Positions 29,624-30,675 of a DNA stretch of 30,675 nucleotides are shown piece by piece. The notes under the pieces are model-generated. The model did not search any database. It saw only the letters and a program-made list of their open reading frames with translations, and was not told the origin of the DNA. Position numbers and translations under genes: made by a program. The first letter of the stretch is position 1, and the number at the start of each line of letters is the position of its first letter. Origin of the DNA: a virus; IMG/VR virus record IMGVR_UViG_3300027896_000146, positions 1 to 30,675 of that record, one strand, 5' to 3'.

Positions 29624-30675
29624 TTAAAGTACTCCTTTCTTCGGTAGTAATCTTAAGTTTTATTGCTTTTCTATAAGAGGTATATATATTGAAATTTCCA
29701 GCATCATAACCAGTCAATAAACCAACCGCTACCATTATAATAAATAAGGTAAGAGTTATTTGAGCATAATAATCTGATGCCAAGGCAATTTCAATCATAC
29801 CAGCAGGAACAAATCTTGCACCTAAAGACATATCATTTAAGGTTGCAAATTCTTCTATGTCAGAATATATAGTGGCAATTGAAGTTGGATTGTCAATTAT
29901 TGATAATTGTTCATTAATTCCTGCAACACCGATAAGAATAACACTTGAATTATCAATCGCGGCTACAGTTTCAATTACTCCAGATACTATAAGCCCAATA
30001 GAACTTTCAAGATCAGATAATGTCCCTGTTTCTACAATAGAAGATAATGTTAAAATTGTGGCAGAAGTTGTATCAATGGAAGAGGCTGATTCTGTTATGG
30101 ATGCTACAGTTGCCGTTGCCAAAGTATCTGTGGCATTACTGGATTCTATAATATTAACTATGCCAATAAAAGATGCGCTAGAACTATCTGAAGCACTTCC
30201 TGTTTCAATTATCGTTACCAATATGCTGGCATTTATAGAATCGGATGCGCTGGTAGTTTCAATAACACTCGTTAATTCAAGTTCACCTGCGCTTGCTATA
30301 TCTGACGCACTGGCAGTTTCAATGATCGTCGCTAACTGAAGTTCGGTTGCATTTATAGTATCACTTGCACTTCCAGTTTCAATTATCGATACTAATATGC
30401 TGGCACTTGCAGAATCGGACGCGCTACCGCTTTCAATAATAGCCGATAATTGTAATTCGGTTGCATCAGTTATATCACTTGCACTTCCAGTTTCAACAAT
30501 GCTAACCAAACCAAATTCGGTTACATTGATTATATCCAATGCACTGGCAGTTTCAACAACATTTGCTAATTGAAGTTCAGTTGCATCTATCGTATCAATC
30601 GCGCTTCCAATTTCAGAAATCAATACACTGATTGTTTCAGTAGTACTTGCCGTAATAGGATCGCGCAAAATTGCA
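29580..30675 (-). CDS. Ser/Ala/Asp-repeat virion protein (N-terminus outside the window)
   Basis: At least 362 residues; the frame is open to the window edge, so the apparent TTG at 30668 may be internal. About ten imperfect 17-20-residue repeats of the form ELQLxxIIETxSASDxxxA(T/S) fill residues 5-250, followed by a hydrophobic segment (ITLTLFIIMVAVGLLTGY) and a basic C-terminus. Tandem repeats of this kind form fibres or solenoids in tail-associated proteins. The next gene is BppU-like, so a tail-fibre or baseplate role is likely. The DNA repeats themselves are diverged, implying old expansion. Confidence 0.6.
   Translation of the reverse strand, partial: AILRDPITASTTETISVLISEIGSAIDTIDATELQLANVVETASALDIINVTEFGLVSIVETGSASDITDATELQLSAIIESGSASDSASASILVSIIETGSASDTINATELQLATIIETASASDIASAGELELTSVIETTSASDSINASILVTIIETGSASDSSSASFIGIVNIIESSNATDTLATATVASITESASSIDTTSATILTLSSIVETGTLSDLESSIGLIVSGVIETVAAIDNSSVILIGVAGINEQLSIIDNPTSIATIYSDIEEFATLNDMSLGARFVPAGMIEIALASDYYAQITLTLFIIMVAVGLLTGYDAGNFNIYTSYRKAIKLKITTEERSTLNVTTKYGVRLPIRK
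29640..30660 (-). repeat. Imperfect tandem repeats inside the Ser/Ala/Asp-repeat gene
   Basis: Roughly 54-60 bp units on the minus strand coding for ETGSASD; the plus strand shows recurring blocks such as CTTCCAGTTTCAATTAT. Clearest from about 30100 to 30640. Confidence 0.6.

Noticed and set aside
29857-30339. 160-aa plus-strand frame
   Set aside because: Antisense shadow of the repeat gene; periodicity comes from the minus-strand repeats.
1-30675. CRISPR array or insertion sequence
   Set aside because: No regularly spaced direct repeats outside the coding repeats at 29640-30660, and no transposase gene or terminal inverted repeats seen.

Overview
The window is a piece of an AT-rich tailed-phage (Caudoviricetes) genome or prophage. 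It carries the virion assembly and DNA packaging module. Every gene I accept is on the minus strand, so transcription runs from high to low coordinates. Many genes overlap or abut, and most have strong AAGGAGG-type Shine-Dalgarno sites, some with TTG or GTG starts. Near-consensus TTGACA-17-TATAAT promoters and intrinsic terminators are also visible. Together these suggest a low-GC Gram-positive (Firmicutes-like) host; that is inference.

In transcription order: a Ser/Ala/Asp repeat protein (30675-29580, incomplete); a BppU-like baseplate protein; a small membrane protein; a tRNA-Thr(UGU); a zinc-finger protein in the small-terminase position; large terminase; portal (two exons); an EDxHD-type homing endonuclease; a conserved virion protein; a second EDxHD endonuclease; a beta-helix protein; a ferritin; a 71-aa protein; a third EDxHD endonuclease; a protease-scaffold fusion; two tandem decoration-like paralogues; the major capsid protein (three exons); a 217-aa protein; a frameshifted GIY-YIG endonuclease; connector/neck proteins; a probable tail tube; small membrane proteins; a glycosyltransferase; tail-assembly candidates; a holin-like protein; a RuvC-like resolvase; a tyrosine recombinase; and the N-terminus of the tape measure (834-1, continuing out of the window).

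The most striking system is selfish DNA in essential virion genes. Three ORF-less group I introns of about 250 nt interrupt the portal gene (once) and the capsid gene (twice). All three fold into the same P2-P3-P4-P5-P6-P7-P7.1-P8-P9-P9.1 core with compensatory base changes, and their predicted excision restores one continuous frame in each gene. Four free-standing homing endonuclease genes sit between the same virion genes. At least three have their own sigma70-like promoter followed by a structured leader. This fits a collaborative-homing arrangement.

The second unexpected item is a ferritin with all ferroxidase ligands conserved, embedded in the head-gene operon and translationally coupled to a small unknown gene. 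A third is an exact 8-nt copy of the 16S anti-Shine-Dalgarno sequence just upstream of the tape-measure start, able to pair perfectly with that gene's ribosome binding site.
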